Numbered from the stretch's first letter, positions 33,925 through 45,544 are shown. The stretch: 64,000 nt of DNA from Oasisia sp. SBJ-2009 (GCA_964017155.1 OZ024858.1:21258657-21322656), one strand, 5' to 3'. Numbers and translations: made by a program. The notes: generated by a model from the sequence alone, not told the origin.

Positions 33925-34562
33925 TCCCCGGACACCCTATCTCACTCACACCATATTTCATTGACACCCTATGTCACTCACACCCTATTTCACTCACACC
34001 CTATCTCACTCTCACCCTATCTCACTCACACCCTATCTCACTCACACCCTATTTCACTCACACCCTATCTCGCTCTCACCCTATCTCACTCTCACCCTAT
34101 CTCACTCACACCCTATCTCACTCACCCCCTATCTCACTCACACCCTATCTCACTCACACCCTATCTCACCCTATCTCGCTCTCACCCTATCTCGCTCGCA
34201 CCCTATCTCACTCTCACCCTATCTCACTCACACCCTATCTCGCTCTCACCCTATCTCCCTCTCACCCTATTTCACTCTCACCCTATCTCGCTCTCACCCT
34301 ATCTCGCTCTCACCCTATCTCGCTCTCACCCTATCTCGCTCTCACCCTATCTCGCTCTCACCCTATCTCACTCACACCCATCTCATTGTCGCCCTATTTC
34401 ACTCACACCCTATCTCACTTTCACCCTATCTCGCTCTCACCCTATCTCATTGTCACCCTATTTCACTCACACCCTATTTCACTCACACCTTATCTCACTC
34501 ACACCATATCTCGCTCTCACCTGATCTCACTCTCACCCTATCTCACTCTCACCCTATCTGTG
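33925..34562 (+). repeat. CACCCTATCTCACTCT minisatellite, copy 2
   Basis: Roughly 38 units of 16-18 bp with CTCACTCA, CTCGCTCT and TTCACTCA variants, ending 26 bases before exon L. It is several-fold longer than in copy 1. Plus-strand open frames rich in S, P, Y and L are artefacts. Confidence 0.94.
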
Positions 34563-34588
34563 AGTCACCCTATCGCCCGTGTGCCCAG

Positions 34589-34717
34589 GAGGTGACGGAG
34601 GGGATGCTGGAGCTGGAGCGATCCCGCATCAAGATGGCCACGGAGCTGGAGCAGCTCCACGACCAGAAGGACAACCTGCAGGAGCATCTGAGCGTGCTCA
34701 AACAAACCCTCGTCGTG
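34589..34717 (+). CDS. Coiled-coil protein gene, exon L, copy 2
   Basis: 43 codons, phase 0-0, acceptor GTGTGCCCAG, donor GTCGTG|GTAACT. The peptide carries ELERSRIKMATELEQLHDQK then DNLQEHLSVLKQTLVV. Its intron is enlarged to about 10 kb by the TTAA-flanked insertion. Confidence 0.88.
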
Positions 34718-35703
34718 GTAACTCTCTCGCATGTGTGCACGTGTTGTCACGCCTCGTCACGCTTCGTCACGCTTGTGTTTCTGTCTTTTTCTTCAGATTT
34801 GTTGCACTTTTAAAGCGACATGGTCCGTTCGTGGTGCATCTGGCTGGGTGTGGCCAGAGCCATAGATACATATAGAGTTTGGCTAACTGAAAACCTGGAC
34901 GCCATTTTCGGTCTCGGCACCTGATAACCACATGACGCATTAAAAATGTTATGCCTTGACCTTCACCTTGTTGTTCTGCTTGGATTGGAGATGCTTTATG
35001 TGTAATAAGTGCACACATGGATATGATGTGATATTGGACGGTTCGACTTCATGTTGAGAAACATTCGTAGGAAGTTTAGGGAGGTTTAATTATAACGGAA
35101 AGGATGGATTAGCAATGCTTAGTTATCATCTGTGCAGCGTCCAGGCTAGGACGGTGGTACGTTCGTTCTCGACCGTGGCGTGATTAACGTGAACATGATG
35201 TAAATCGAGAATGATGTGACTAAATATGTCTATCAGCTTATCTTCCATTGTTGTTTTAGCACTTTACCATTCCAACCATGACGAAAAGTAGTGTAGCTTT
35301 AGCGGATCTTTGATATGATGCCGTCAAATTGCCGATTATTGTACGTACTGTCAGGGTCATAGAGTGAGGAGGCTGTGTGTTTTGCTGGATGCTGCTGTGT
35401 CCATTTTCGTGCCTCATATTAGTTTGAGCGTCATTATGATTAAATATATCTCTTATATATATCGGACACTGTTAGGAAAAGGACATCTACAAATTCGCAG
35501 GATTTCTTTTAACAAACTAAAATGAAAAAAGCAACCAGATATTTTCGAAACCCCAATGCAGTACACAGGATTTCAGTGCGCCATAAACCGTGATGGTGTT
35601 GTGAACAACCGTGACATTTCCTTTCGGCGAACGAAATTGCAAGCAGCTTTTCACACCAATTACCATACGAATATTAGCCAATAGCCGGCGTGATTATATT
35701 TAA

Positions 35704-35792
<89 letters not shown>

Positions 35793-37660
35793 ACACCCCA
35801 GTAGAACAAGACTGCTTGCCAGCTATCAGTTGACACATAATACTTTGACGTCAACATGGGCTGGTGACAGCCATGCTAATGCCAGGCAGAAAGCAACTGC
35901 AGTCCCTGTTTATACATAGGACTGCACCAAATGTTCTTCATAATTATCACGCTATTTATTTACTGACATAAGTTAGCCAGTGTTGTTTAATTGGGTATAA
36001 TGTGTTCAAACAGTTGCCTCACTAATATGTATGTCTGAAACAAATCAACAGGCTTATAGTGTCTCACTGTGTGAGGGGTGAGTACAGCTTAGAACTATTT
36101 AATTTGTTATTCTGTCAGATCCACAATTGTTGTGGTGTTTTACAAAAAAGGTCATTTAAAAATCAACCAACTGAAGTCCATCCTCCAATTTCACAGATTA
36201 AAAAAACAGACCACGCAAAGTGGGTGAGAGAATAGGGAAAACAACAACAAAACAGAGCTGCCAACATTACTAACAACAACAGTAGTAGAAAAGGTAGAAA
36301 GGTAGAAAAGTAGTAATGTTAAGATAGTCAACTAACTAATAATATAGTGTTAATAGTAATAACAATAAATAAATAAAATTAGGCAAACTACAACAAAATA
36401 GCAGGGGTGGCAAAGTAATTTAATAGGTTTCCTTAAAATGACCACAGTTTCCCTTTCATGTCCCCCTAAACAGAATTAGTTTGGTAATTTCATGTATTAG
36501 TGTTGTTAAATTTGCATATAACTGTAATGTTTTAAAACTATTAATTTCCTAAATTAATGGCAGAGTAACATAAATATGTTCGCAAAGACTATAACCTAAG
36601 CTATATATTGTATAACCAGTGGAAAGAGACTCTGGATCCTGTTTTTTGTCGGTTGGTACAGTTGTACGCTACACAGAAAATAACCATACTTGCTATTTCA
36701 CAATGACTGTTGTAGCCTGCATGTCCCCAAATGGATTAACGTTGCTCACATCACCGATGTCTGTTTTAAGGATATTTCGTGTGTAGCTTTAAAATGGTGG
36801 AGAGTCAGCATACCATTATAAGGTTTACACTGACAGTTTGTTAACGGGATGATGTCTTTTTGCTGTAATTAGCAGCTACCTCAGGAACAGGTAATAGGAA
36901 CCTCACTACAAGCCATTGTACAGAGACTTGTCCTTCTTAGCTTTGATACAGTCCACTCACTGACATTAATTTAAACATATCAGACATATGCAAAGCGTCT
37001 GTTTGACAAGAAAAACTTGCAATGTTCACCTCTTTTCTAGCATTATATTTCAAGTATTTTACATTATAGTGGTATCTTATAGGTAAACCTGGATAAAAAA
37101 TCAAAATAAAATAGAAATAGCTTCTCTTTTATTTACAATTTTGAGAACCATTAACATATCTACATGAGAAAATAATAACATTCAGTTCACTTCAAATAAA
37201 TACATTTATTGTAGACTCAACAGAAATTGCACGTACTGATATATACACACATATATGAAAATGGGGTTCATATATTATTGTTAAACAGCATTTAAAATAA
37301 ATATCGTACATATAATCGTGTACATTTGTACACATTATGTATATTCTCCCCTTTGTGATGATCTGGTGTACTAGTCAGTCAATGAATCCGGGGAACAGAT
37401 CTATCTCCAAGTTTCATCAATAATGTTCCCTCTCAAACCAGTAACTCACAAGCACATGTAAAAATATGCTACAATTACTAGACATTTATAAGTATATCAT
37501 ATCTTTTAGGACACACACATTCATCAATACAAGTTGTCTTCTTATAATATAACTGACTTGGGTGAATATCTGCTGTGTATTCAAAAATGTAATATGTCTA
37601 GTATGGAATGAATGGTTGTGTTTGAATGATTGAATTACAGTTTTATCAACAAGATCATAG

Positions 37661-37728
<68 letters not shown>

Positions 37729-38329
37729 TTGCTTTAGGATAATACAATTTCATGGTTTCTGAGTTGTTCTTTTGTTGAATGGACATAGCAGACGTCATGT
37801 TACTATTCAAATGGAAACACATAGGCTATCTAGTAACCGTAATAAGCTTTATAAGACTGAGTACAAAGTAACAGTACTTGATTATTTGTTAACGTTGCAA
37901 TAACTATTCACAAGTACGAAGAAAGGAACAACGGCGTGAGTCTTTTCTTAAATTGTTGTAAATTAAGTATTTGTGTTATTTCATTATGTTATGTCTAACA
38001 TAATGATTTTTATTAATTTGCTAAACACACTACCTAAATTAACGAATGATAGTGGTTCTTGGAGGAAGTGTTTACGGTTTTGTTCTTCGTAACTGGAGCA
38101 AGTACCATTCATAGCATATCCATACCTTGCCAAACAAACTACGAACAACTGAAATCTACAGCGAGTAATAAAAGTCAAATGCATTGGGATATGAGGTGAG
38201 CCTAAAGCCTAAGTCCCACTGTCCCGGTTCTGGCCACGGTGTACCTCGGCAAAAATTCCAGATGCTCCGGAGTGATCCGTGAAGATTGGGCTCATTTGTA
38301 TAATTATTTCAGTCTCATATATATATACA

Positions 38330-38560
38330 GTGGTATTGCCGGTGTCGCCATGGTGTCACCAGGTTTTGAACCCCGGATCATCCCGATGTAGCCATGGTGT
38401 CACACGGTATCACCCCGGACTCCCGGAGTGTCAAGGATATGTCACGGTGTCGCCCCGATTTGGTGCCGGTTTATCACGGTGCTCCCCGGTGGGGCCACGG
38501 TGCTCCCCGGTGTGGACACGGTTCTCCCCGGTTTAGTCTCGGTCTGTCCCGGTCGTTTGG
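38330..38560 (+). repeat. CACGGTGCTCCCCGGT degenerate minisatellite
   Basis: GC-rich degenerate repeat of about 17 bp (CCACGGTGCTCCCCGGTG and relatives) inside the otherwise AT-rich cargo of the TTAA element. Confidence 0.7.
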
Positions 38561-38904
38561 GACTGTATTCGGTTTTAATGTGTTATGTTTCCCATCAAGG
38601 GCAAGGCGGTGTAATTCGAATTGGTTGGTTTCGAAGAGTGCCTGAAATAAAATAAGTATACGCGACCATTTGAAATTATGCACATGTCAATTTTGTCTGT
38701 ACTGTTATGTGATTTGTGGCATACGAAGAAATGGTAAGCATTGCAGATTGAACTGTATTGATAGTTGATCAGCTTCTTGTGTGATGATTGCAGTTTCAGT
38801 AGACTGAGAGATAATATGTGAAGTGATCTGAAAAATGTGAAGTAATGAAATTTATAATTAGTGAGCACAAATACATGTATGATTTACACATCAGACACTG
38901 CTGT

Positions 38905-39300
38905 ATGTTCGTACTGGGTTATATAGTGCTATCCTGGTGCAGTTTTTCATCCACGGCTGTGCTTAATTTAAAGTATCTCTGAACATTATTATTTGCTCAC
39001 TCCAATATTTTCAGGGACTTTTCTGCAATAGTATAGGATGTTCTATGCAAACTATTAGCAAAATCAGAGATTGTGCCGAATGTTTGTATTGGGCTATACA
39101 ATGCTATCCTGGTGCAATTTTACATCCACGGGTGTACTTAATTTGATGTATCTCTGAAACTTATTATTTGCCCACTCTAATATTTTCAGGGACTCTTCTG
39201 CAATAATATTTGATCCTGTGTACACAATATTAACAACATCATAGATTGTGCTGTTTGTATTGGGTTAAATACTTCTGCAATAGTATAGGATACTGTCTAC
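38905..39300 (+). repeat. About 170-bp tandem repeat
   Basis: Two diverged units and a partial third share GCTATCCTGGTGCA, TCCACGG, AATTTTCAGGGACTCTTCTG and CAATAGTATAGGAT in the same order, with a period of about 170 bases. Confidence 0.75.
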
Positions 39301-40502
39301 AAAATATTTGCAAAATCAGAGGATAGATTTACTGGGTACTTGAGGTTAAAGGTCACATTTTGAAAATTACAACATTCTTATTTACACTATTGTTTTAATT
39401 TTATTACAGTTATATGCACATGTTTATTGGCTTTCCAATGATATGTTGTTTGTTTCTCTAGCTTTATTAATAGCAGATTTACAGGCATTAATGTAGCGGT
39501 CAGTATGCAAATCTGGTCAAAGTTCAGTGACCTATATCTTCCATGATACTTGACCTAGATTTTTTTATTTTTTTTTTATTTTGATATTCTCGCATGAGCC
39601 AACAACTGTACTAAATGTCATCAAAATTGGAGACGGGTGATGTTTTGAGTGATTGATTTTACATGGAATAACCCTTACATTTAGTAGACGCTTGAATAAC
39701 TGCTGAATATATAAAAGGAACTGTTGATTTAGTATAGACATGTAGTTAAATTAGCCAGTTCTCCTTTAACAGACTGTATGATAAAACTTTAATAAAACTC
39801 GCAACATAGCATTATACATACATTCCTGTACCTCCTCTATGCCTTTGCCACATATTCAAAACCAAAGTCAAAGAACGAAGTAGAAAAATAAGATTGTTCT
39901 ACCAACCCCATTCATAATCACGACGCCTAGCCTAGCCCTAGCCCTAGTAATTCATAGTCAACCAACAAATAAATCAATCAATATGTCTATTTTACAGTCA
40001 CAGCGAGCAAATAAATGAACGTCTATAAACATGTAACAAAGTTAAAAACGAGACAAACCGGTTTTTGAGAAGTATAAATTCTTCACTGCGCCATAATCCG
40101 TGATAGTGATATACACAACCTTGTCCTTGACGGGGCTAGTGTCTTTTCTTGATAATACAATTTTGGGTATTTGGTCTTGTTAGTGTTGTAAAATTATAAG
40201 TACTTCACTCTAAGTCTGACCAGTTTCAAAGTATAACTTGTTTATATCATTACATGAACAACAGGCATTTAGCCATCGTATGGAAACATATGCCTTGTTT
40301 GTTTACACGAGAAATTTCGAATGACAGTCAGTGTAGTAGATCATACGGCTACGGCTACGACGTAAAATTATGTCGACACCTACCTCGCACAATTTCGATA
40401 TTCCTAGCTTCGCATTCCACCCTTCACGATTCACATTACTTTCCCATGTTGCCAATCTTTTCTTATTAAAAGGGAATCCATATAACTTAAATGTGTTGCT
40501 GA

Positions 40503-43500
40503 TATTGGAGCATCTTTGAGTACAAGTACTTTCCAGCAACCACAAACACCACAGCAGGTTGGAAATCCAACAACTTTTACAAGATAACATCCCTAAACCA
40601 AAAACATCCAACATGTTTCGCCATCTTAATTCTTATGCAAGCTGGTGACCTTAACCCTAACCCTGGTCCATACCAGCCTAAATTCCCCTGTGCAATCTGT
40701 AAAAAAGCAGCAAGGTGGGACCAGCGAGCGACTTGCTGCGACCACTGCAATTCATGGTACCATGTAGACTGCATGGGAATGTCAACAATAGCATATAATG
40801 CCCTCCAAAATAGTCAAGTCTCATGGATTTGCTGCCAGTGCGGTATCCCCAACTTCGCCAGTTCACTCTTCTCAAATTCTACCCTAGAGCTAACAAACAG
40901 CTTTTCAGTCCTGTCAGACATCTCCACTTCTGATTGCAGCGAACCGCTAAGCCCACCTCTAGCCACGTCTTCTCCATACAAACAAAGGGATAATACCAAA
41001 AACAATAATTTTAATAACACAAGATCAGGTAAAAGTAAAACAGATAAAACTAAGAAACACACCCAGGAAGCACCTACTAGTACTAAAAGACAATCCATAA
41101 AAACCATGGTAATAAACTTTTGTAGCATCAGAAATAAAATTTCAGACCTTGCTGTGTGCATAGAAAACTACAACCCCGACATAATCATTGGCACTGAAAC
41201 ACACCTCGACAGCTCAGTTAACAGCAGTGAACTGTTCCCTCCCAACTACTCAGTTATCCGTAAAGACAGAGACTTTGACAACTCCAAAGGAGGGGTCCTG
41301 ATAGCACTAAAATCTGACCTAATAGGAACCCACAGAACAGACCTTAATAGCAACTGCGAAATAATCTGGGTCACAATCAAAATTCAAGGAACGAAAGACA
41401 TTACAATTGGTGCATTCTATAGATCACCCCAATTTGGCAACACAAGTGAATATATGCATGAACTACGAGAATCTATCAACAAAATTAAACACTCAAATAA
41501 GGAACACATATGGCTAGGAGGAGATTTCAATCTTCCCGATATAGACTGGGATATACTCAGCCCCAAAACAGGTGGAACTGCCCCCGGACTATCTAAAATC
41601 CTACTAGAAATCTCAAACGACTTTGGACTGGAACAAATAGTACGTGAACCCACTAGAATAAATAACACCTTGGACTTGTTCTTCACAACTAACCCTACCC
41701 TTGTTGAAAGATCAACAATAGTACCAGGAATAAGTGACCATGACGGAATCCCAATAATCATAACCAGCTGCAAACCCAGAGTCATCAAGCAAGAACCACG
41801 CAAAATATACATGTACCATAAAGCCAATACCCAAGCACTAAAAGAAGATCTGCTCAAATGGAGCAACAATTTTGCAACCAAGGATATGTCCACAAAAACA
41901 GTTGATGAAATGTATACAGAATTCCAAACTGCCCTTAATTCAGCAATGAACTCCCACATTCCGACGAAGATAATAACAAAACGAAACCAAACACCATGGA
42001 TAAATAGACGTATAAAACGACTGCACAAACGTAAACAAAGAGCCTTTAACACCCATAAAATACACAGAAACCAAGCCAGTCATGAACAATTTTGTAAGGC
42101 ACGCAAAAATGCACACACAGAAACAAGAAAGGCCCACAGACGGTATATTGCATCAATCTGTTCAGACTCAGCAAAACGATTCTGGTCCTACATCAAAAGC
42201 TTAAAAGTTGACACCATTGGAATACCAACCCTAACTAAAGACCACCAAACAGAATCAGACAGCAAACGTAAAGCAGAGATCCTCAATGACCAATTCAAAT
42301 CAGTTTTCACAAAAGAAAACACCAACTTTCCCAAAGAACCATACTCAAACGTACCAGCTATGCCTGACATTACCATCACAGCAAAGGGAGTAGCCAAATT
42401 ATTAAACGAATTAAAAACAAACAAATCAACAGGACCCGATGACGTACCAGCAAGAATATTACAACTTGCTGCCAATGAATTAGCCCCAGCCCTTACAGTA
42501 ATCTTCCAAAAATCAATCACCACAGGTGAACTTCCCTTCTCATGGCTGCAAGCCAACATCACCCCAATCTTTAAGAAGGGAGATCGAACTCTTCCATCAA
42601 ATTACCGTCCCATCTCCCTAACTTCAATATGCTGCAAACTCCTTGAACACATTATCTACTCCAACATAATGGACCACCTTGACCAACACTCAATTTTGTC
42701 TGACAAACAACATGGCTTCCGCAGTAAACACTCGACTGAAACCCAGTTAATACTCACAACACATGACCTATCCAAATCTCTAAATAATAAATCACAAATA
42801 GACATGATCATAATGGATTTCTCAAAAGCATTCGACACTGTCCCTCATAACCGGCTCCTAAACAAATTAAAAAGATATGGCATCAACAACAAAATACATG
42901 CCTGGATTTTAAAATTCCTTACATGCCGTGAACAGAGAGTGGTGGTCAGTGGTGCACATTCCCCCTGGACCCATGTTGAGTCTGGAGTACCACAAGGCAC
43001 GGTACTAGGCCCTCTTCTGTTCCTAATATACATCAACGATTTACCTAACAATATCCACTCCACAGTCCGTCTGTTTGCAGATGACTGTGTCCTGTACAGA
43101 GAAATTAACAACCAATTAGATTCACAAGAACTACAGAAAGACCTAGACGAACTAACTAAATGGGAACATGACTGGCAAATGAACTTTAACCCTGACAAAT
43201 GCTTTGTGATGAGACTAACTCATGCAAGAAATATAAAACAATTTGATTACACCCTAGGAAACACAACACTACACGAAACAGACAGCCACTCATACCTAGG
43301 AATATGCATAACAAAAGACTTAAACTGGAACAAACATATACATCAGATAACAGCCTCAGCAAACCGCACCCTAGCATTCATCAGACGCAACCTCCACTCA
43401 TGCCCCATAAACATCAAAACAATAGCCTACACAACCCTAGTCAGACCACTCTTAGAATATTCTTCTTCAGTATGGGATCCCCACACCCAAACCCTTATAA

Positions 43501-44010
43501 ACCAAATCGAAATGGTTCAAAGACGCGCAGCCCGTTTCTGTCTCAACGACTATACATCTAGAGAAGCGGGCTGTGTGTCAGAAATGCTAAACCAATTAAA
43601 ACTACATCAATTAAAAACCAGACGAACAAACAGACGCCTCACCATACTCCACAAAGCCATCTATGGACACCTATCATTGCCTGTCAATAACGTCCTCCAG
43701 CCTGTACAACGCCTATCAAGACATTTAAACAATAAAGCTTTCAACACCATCCATGCCAGCAAGAACTGCTATAAATATTCATATTTCCCTAGAACAATAA
43801 GAGACTGGAATTCCCTGCCAGATGCAATAGTTAACATTTCTAAACCACAACATTTCAAACAAGCTTTAATACACGACTAAAAACCCAACAGCATGCGCAC
43901 CCAACCCTGACCGTTTGACTCCACCAGGAGTGTTGGCCAGTACACCTACAAGACAAGACAAGATCCCCAAGCAGAACTGCTATACTGCTTGAAAACGCGC
44001 CAAATGAGAC
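40503..44010 (+). mobile_element. CR1/L2-like non-LTR retrotransposon, coding part intact
   Basis: Nested in the TTAA element. It is delimited only approximately: the main frame is open from 40503 after a stop at 40500, and the 3' end lies somewhere between 43880 and the right terminal region of the host element. No target duplication or tail could be fixed by eye. The single long ORF suggests recent activity. Confidence 0.8.
40635..43880 (+). CDS. LINE ORF: PHD finger, endonuclease, reverse transcriptase
   Basis: 1081 codons from the first ATG, uninterrupted. The N-terminus carries a 2A-like motif (GDLNPNPGP, residues 4-12). A C4HC3 PHD-type zinc finger follows: C19, C22, C35, C38, H43, C46, C66 or C67, C69. 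After a basic Ser/Thr-rich linker comes an APE-type endonuclease (about 155-385) with NFCSIRNK, TETHLDS, GGDFNLPDIDW and ISDHDG. The reverse transcriptase (about 590-860) has KKGD, NYRPISL, HGFR, MDFSKAFDTV, GVPQGTVLGP and the catalytic FADD at 814-817. The C-terminal region ends HFKQALIHD. The frame continues 43 codons upstream of the ATG without a stop, so initiation could lie upstream. All expected catalytic motifs are present. Confidence 0.92.
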   Translation: MQAGDLNPNPGPYQPKFPCAICKKAARWDQRATCCDHCNSWYHVDCMGMSTIAYNALQNSQVSWICCQCGIPNFASSLFSNSTLELTNSFSVLSDISTSDCSEPLSPPLATSSPYKQRDNTKNNNFNNTRSGKSKTDKTKKHTQEAPTSTKRQSIKTMVINFCSIRNKISDLAVCIENYNPDIIIGTETHLDSSVNSSELFPPNYSVIRKDRDFDNSKGGVLIALKSDLIGTHRTDLNSNCEIIWVTIKIQGTKDITIGAFYRSPQFGNTSEYMHELRESINKIKHSNKEHIWLGGDFNLPDIDWDILSPKTGGTAPGLSKILLEISNDFGLEQIVREPTRINNTLDLFFTTNPTLVERSTIVPGISDHDGIPIIITSCKPRVIKQEPRKIYMYHKANTQALKEDLLKWSNNFATKDMSTKTVDEMYTEFQTALNSAMNSHIPTKIITKRNQTPWINRRIKRLHKRKQRAFNTHKIHRNQASHEQFCKARKNAHTETRKAHRRYIASICSDSAKRFWSYIKSLKVDTIGIPTLTKDHQTESDSKRKAEILNDQFKSVFTKENTNFPKEPYSNVPAMPDITITAKGVAKLLNELKTNKSTGPDDVPARILQLAANELAPALTVIFQKSITTGELPFSWLQANITPIFKKGDRTLPSNYRPISLTSICCKLLEHIIYSNIMDHLDQHSILSDKQHGFRSKHSTETQLILTTHDLSKSLNNKSQIDMIIMDFSKAFDTVPHNRLLNKLKRYGINNKIHAWILKFLTCREQRVVVSGAHSPWTHVESGVPQGTVLGPLLFLIYINDLPNNIHSTVRLFADDCVLYREINNQLDSQELQKDLDELTKWEHDWQMNFNPDKCFVMRLTHARNIKQFDYTLGNTTLHETDSHSYLGICITKDLNWNKHIHQITASANRTLAFIRRNLHSCPINIKTIAYTTLVRPLLEYSSSVWDPHTQTLINQIEMVQRRAARFCLNDYTSREAGCVSEMLNQLKLHQLKTRRTNRRLTILHKAIYGHLSLPVNNVLQPVQRLSRHLNNKAFNTIHASKNCYKYSYFPRTIRDWNSLPDAIVNISKPQHFKQALIHD

Positions 44011-44027
44011 CGATAATGGCGTCCACA

Positions 44028-44363
44028 CATCCATAGACCAATCGAAAATTGGTACGTCATTGGCCAAACTCTATGTATCCAAGGCTCTGGGTGTGGCGTT
44101 AGTGGCGTCAACTTGTGTTCACGTGATACTGCATCACGTGATCATGCATTTCCTGGTCTCTTAGCCTCGCCTACATTAGTTTGGAAAACGCCTCGTGGTC
44201 GATGTGTAAACAGAGTTAAGCACCCCTTACTGCGTCTATTTTCAACTCCTAATTGATACATGAAAACATATTTTGACTGTCTTTATGCTATAATAGGTAT
44301 AATGTATACTGTACAACATGATTTTGCAATAAAAATAAAAAGCCACAAATGGACCATGTCGCT
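44028..44363 (-). repeat. Right terminal region of the TTAA element
   Basis: Read on the minus strand it begins AGCGACATGGTCCATTTGTG and later carries GATACATAGAGTTTGGCCAA and GGACGCCATTATCGGTCTC, partner to the left end. About 220 bases lie between the terminal and subterminal matches here but only about 35 at the left end, so one end has gained or lost sequence. Confidence 0.7.
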
Positions 44364-44819
44364 TTAAATGATCATTTCCCAGCGATGAAGAAAAATGTCA
44401 TCGAAATTTAAATTTTATATTTTATTGAAAACTTGGTTTATTCTCCTTGTTAAAATAATAATATTAATAATGGCTTGATGCAAGAAATACCAGAAGCTAC
44501 CACCATTGCTAAACATTACTTGGTTTTATTAAGTGAACACTATATGTTTTCTGTGGCAAGGTTCATGGGGATCTCGTTTCCTGTTCAGATCCCAACTGTT
44601 GGACCTGGCTGAGATATATTTCTTTTGAATCATATAAGATTGTTGTTGTGGTCACTATGTCCACTCAAGCGGTCAGTCATCCATTGTCACAATGGCCACT
44701 AAGTCAGAACCTCGGGAGTGAATCACTGAGAGTGAAACCTTGAGAGTGAAACATGTTAATGGAATGTCTTTGTGAACTTACAACATGAACCGATCAATGA
44801 CTGGTGAGTTCTGTTTCAA
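44364..44819 (+). other. Intron L after the TTAA insertion, copy 2
   Basis: Continuation of the intron interrupted at 34813, collinear with 17353-17799. No gene. The last bases before the exon are CTGTTTCAA, lacking the acceptor AG. Confidence 0.75.
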
Positions 44820-44909
44820 ATCCGGAGTGGCGCCAACACCCCAGTGCCACAGGACGCAACGGCAAAGGGAAACACTAACTACTTTGAAGAACAACAATAC
44901 CAGCTGAAG
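44820..44909 (+). pseudogene. Exon M, copy 2, with lost splice acceptor
   Basis: The 30-codon sequence is conserved (one change, V to A, relative to copy 1) and the donor CTGAAG|GTGACT is intact, but the acceptor reads TTTCAA instead of TTTCAG. Skipping the exon keeps the frame because it is 90 nt. Alternatively CCACAG at 44847-44852 would give an exon starting at 44853, 33 nt shorter and still in frame. Either outcome loses part of the linker. A single-base assembly error cannot be excluded. Confidence 0.8.
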
Positions 44910-45214
44910 GTGACTAGTTCTGTCAACGTCTCAGAGATGTCACTGACACAATGGTGCAACTTTTGGGTAGAGACATATGTGAAGTGGTCAACTGGAACAT
45001 TGGCAACTTTCCTGAAACAACTCAAAACTTATCTATTTCGTTTGTATTAAATGCCTTGATGGCACTGGTTTATATTTCATAGCATTGACTGGTTTTAAAT
45101 TGTTCTGTTTGAAACTGTATTTTTACACCATAATTTACTTATTTATCTTAGCATATTTATTATTTATTTATCTTAGCTTACTTAATTATTTATCTCAGTT
45201 TATTTATTTATTAC

Positions 45215-45350
45215 AAGTGTGTCTGTAACACAAGTGTGTCTGTAACACAAGTGTGTCTGTAACACCTGTGTCTGTAACACATGGGTGTCTGTAACACAAG
45301 GGTCTTGTGTCTGTGTCTGTAGCACAAGGGTATGTCTGTAACATGATTAT
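45215..45350 (+). repeat. ACACAAGTGTGTCTGTA minisatellite, copy 2
   Basis: Short version, about six to eight units, of the array at 18480-19022. AT-rich intron M sequence lies to its left (44910-45214) without other features. Confidence 0.88.
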
Positions 45351-45439
45351 CTTTAACACACACAGGAGTGGGCGTTACACCAAAGTGTGTATGTAACGGT
45401 GTTACATCTGTAACACTGTAACGTAAGTGTTTGCTACAG

Positions 45440-45544
45440 CTTGAGCAGAAGATGAGTCGTCACGCTGAGGTGATGGAGAGTCGGAGACAGGTGTCACATG
45501 ACAGCATCCAGCAGCTGCAACGGAAGCTGAATAACCTTGAACAG
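45440..45544 (+). CDS. Coiled-coil protein gene, exon N, copy 2
   Basis: 35 codons, phase 0-0, acceptor TTTGCTACAG, donor GAACAG|GTGACC. It lacks the IE dipeptide of copy 1 and is otherwise identical in sequence. Loss of two residues would shift the heptad register at the exon start. Confidence 0.87.

Larger units (their letters stand above)
34920..40480 (+). other. Interior of the TTAA element, left of the LINE
   Basis: About 5.5 kb of AT-rich sequence without a convincing ORF. It contains (TA)n at 35705-35786 and 37663-37725 and tandem repeats described separately. A short direct repeat (TGCGCCATAAACCGTGAT, TGCGCCATAATCCGTGAT) occurs near 35576 and 40086. I cannot say what this cargo is. 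Confidence 0.6.
34814..44363. mobile_element. 9.55-kb TTAA-flanked DNA transposon-like element with nested LINE
   Basis: The boundaries are exact by comparison with the empty site in copy 1 (17349-17352). TTAA occurs at 34810-34813 and 44364-44367 and the ends are perfect 13-bp inverted repeats AGCGACATGGTCC, extending imperfectly to about 22 bp. A subterminal inverted match (ATAGAGTTTGGC and GGACGCCATTTTCGGTCTC at about 34872-34917, against 44028-44083 on the other strand) supports one element rather than two chance ends. TTAA duplication is characteristic of piggyBac-type transposition. I find no piggyBac transposase; the only long ORF is the nested LINE. It is probably non-autonomous or decayed. 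Confidence 0.82.

Noticed and set aside
33805..34813. Ser/Pro/Tyr/Leu-rich open frames of up to 280 codons
   Set aside because: They are built from the CACCCTATCTCA minisatellite. Only the last part, which enters exon L, is coding.
40200..40620. 5' UTR and boundary of the PHD-EN-RT LINE
   Set aside because: No empty site of the LINE inside the TTAA element is available, so the 5' end and target duplication cannot be fixed.
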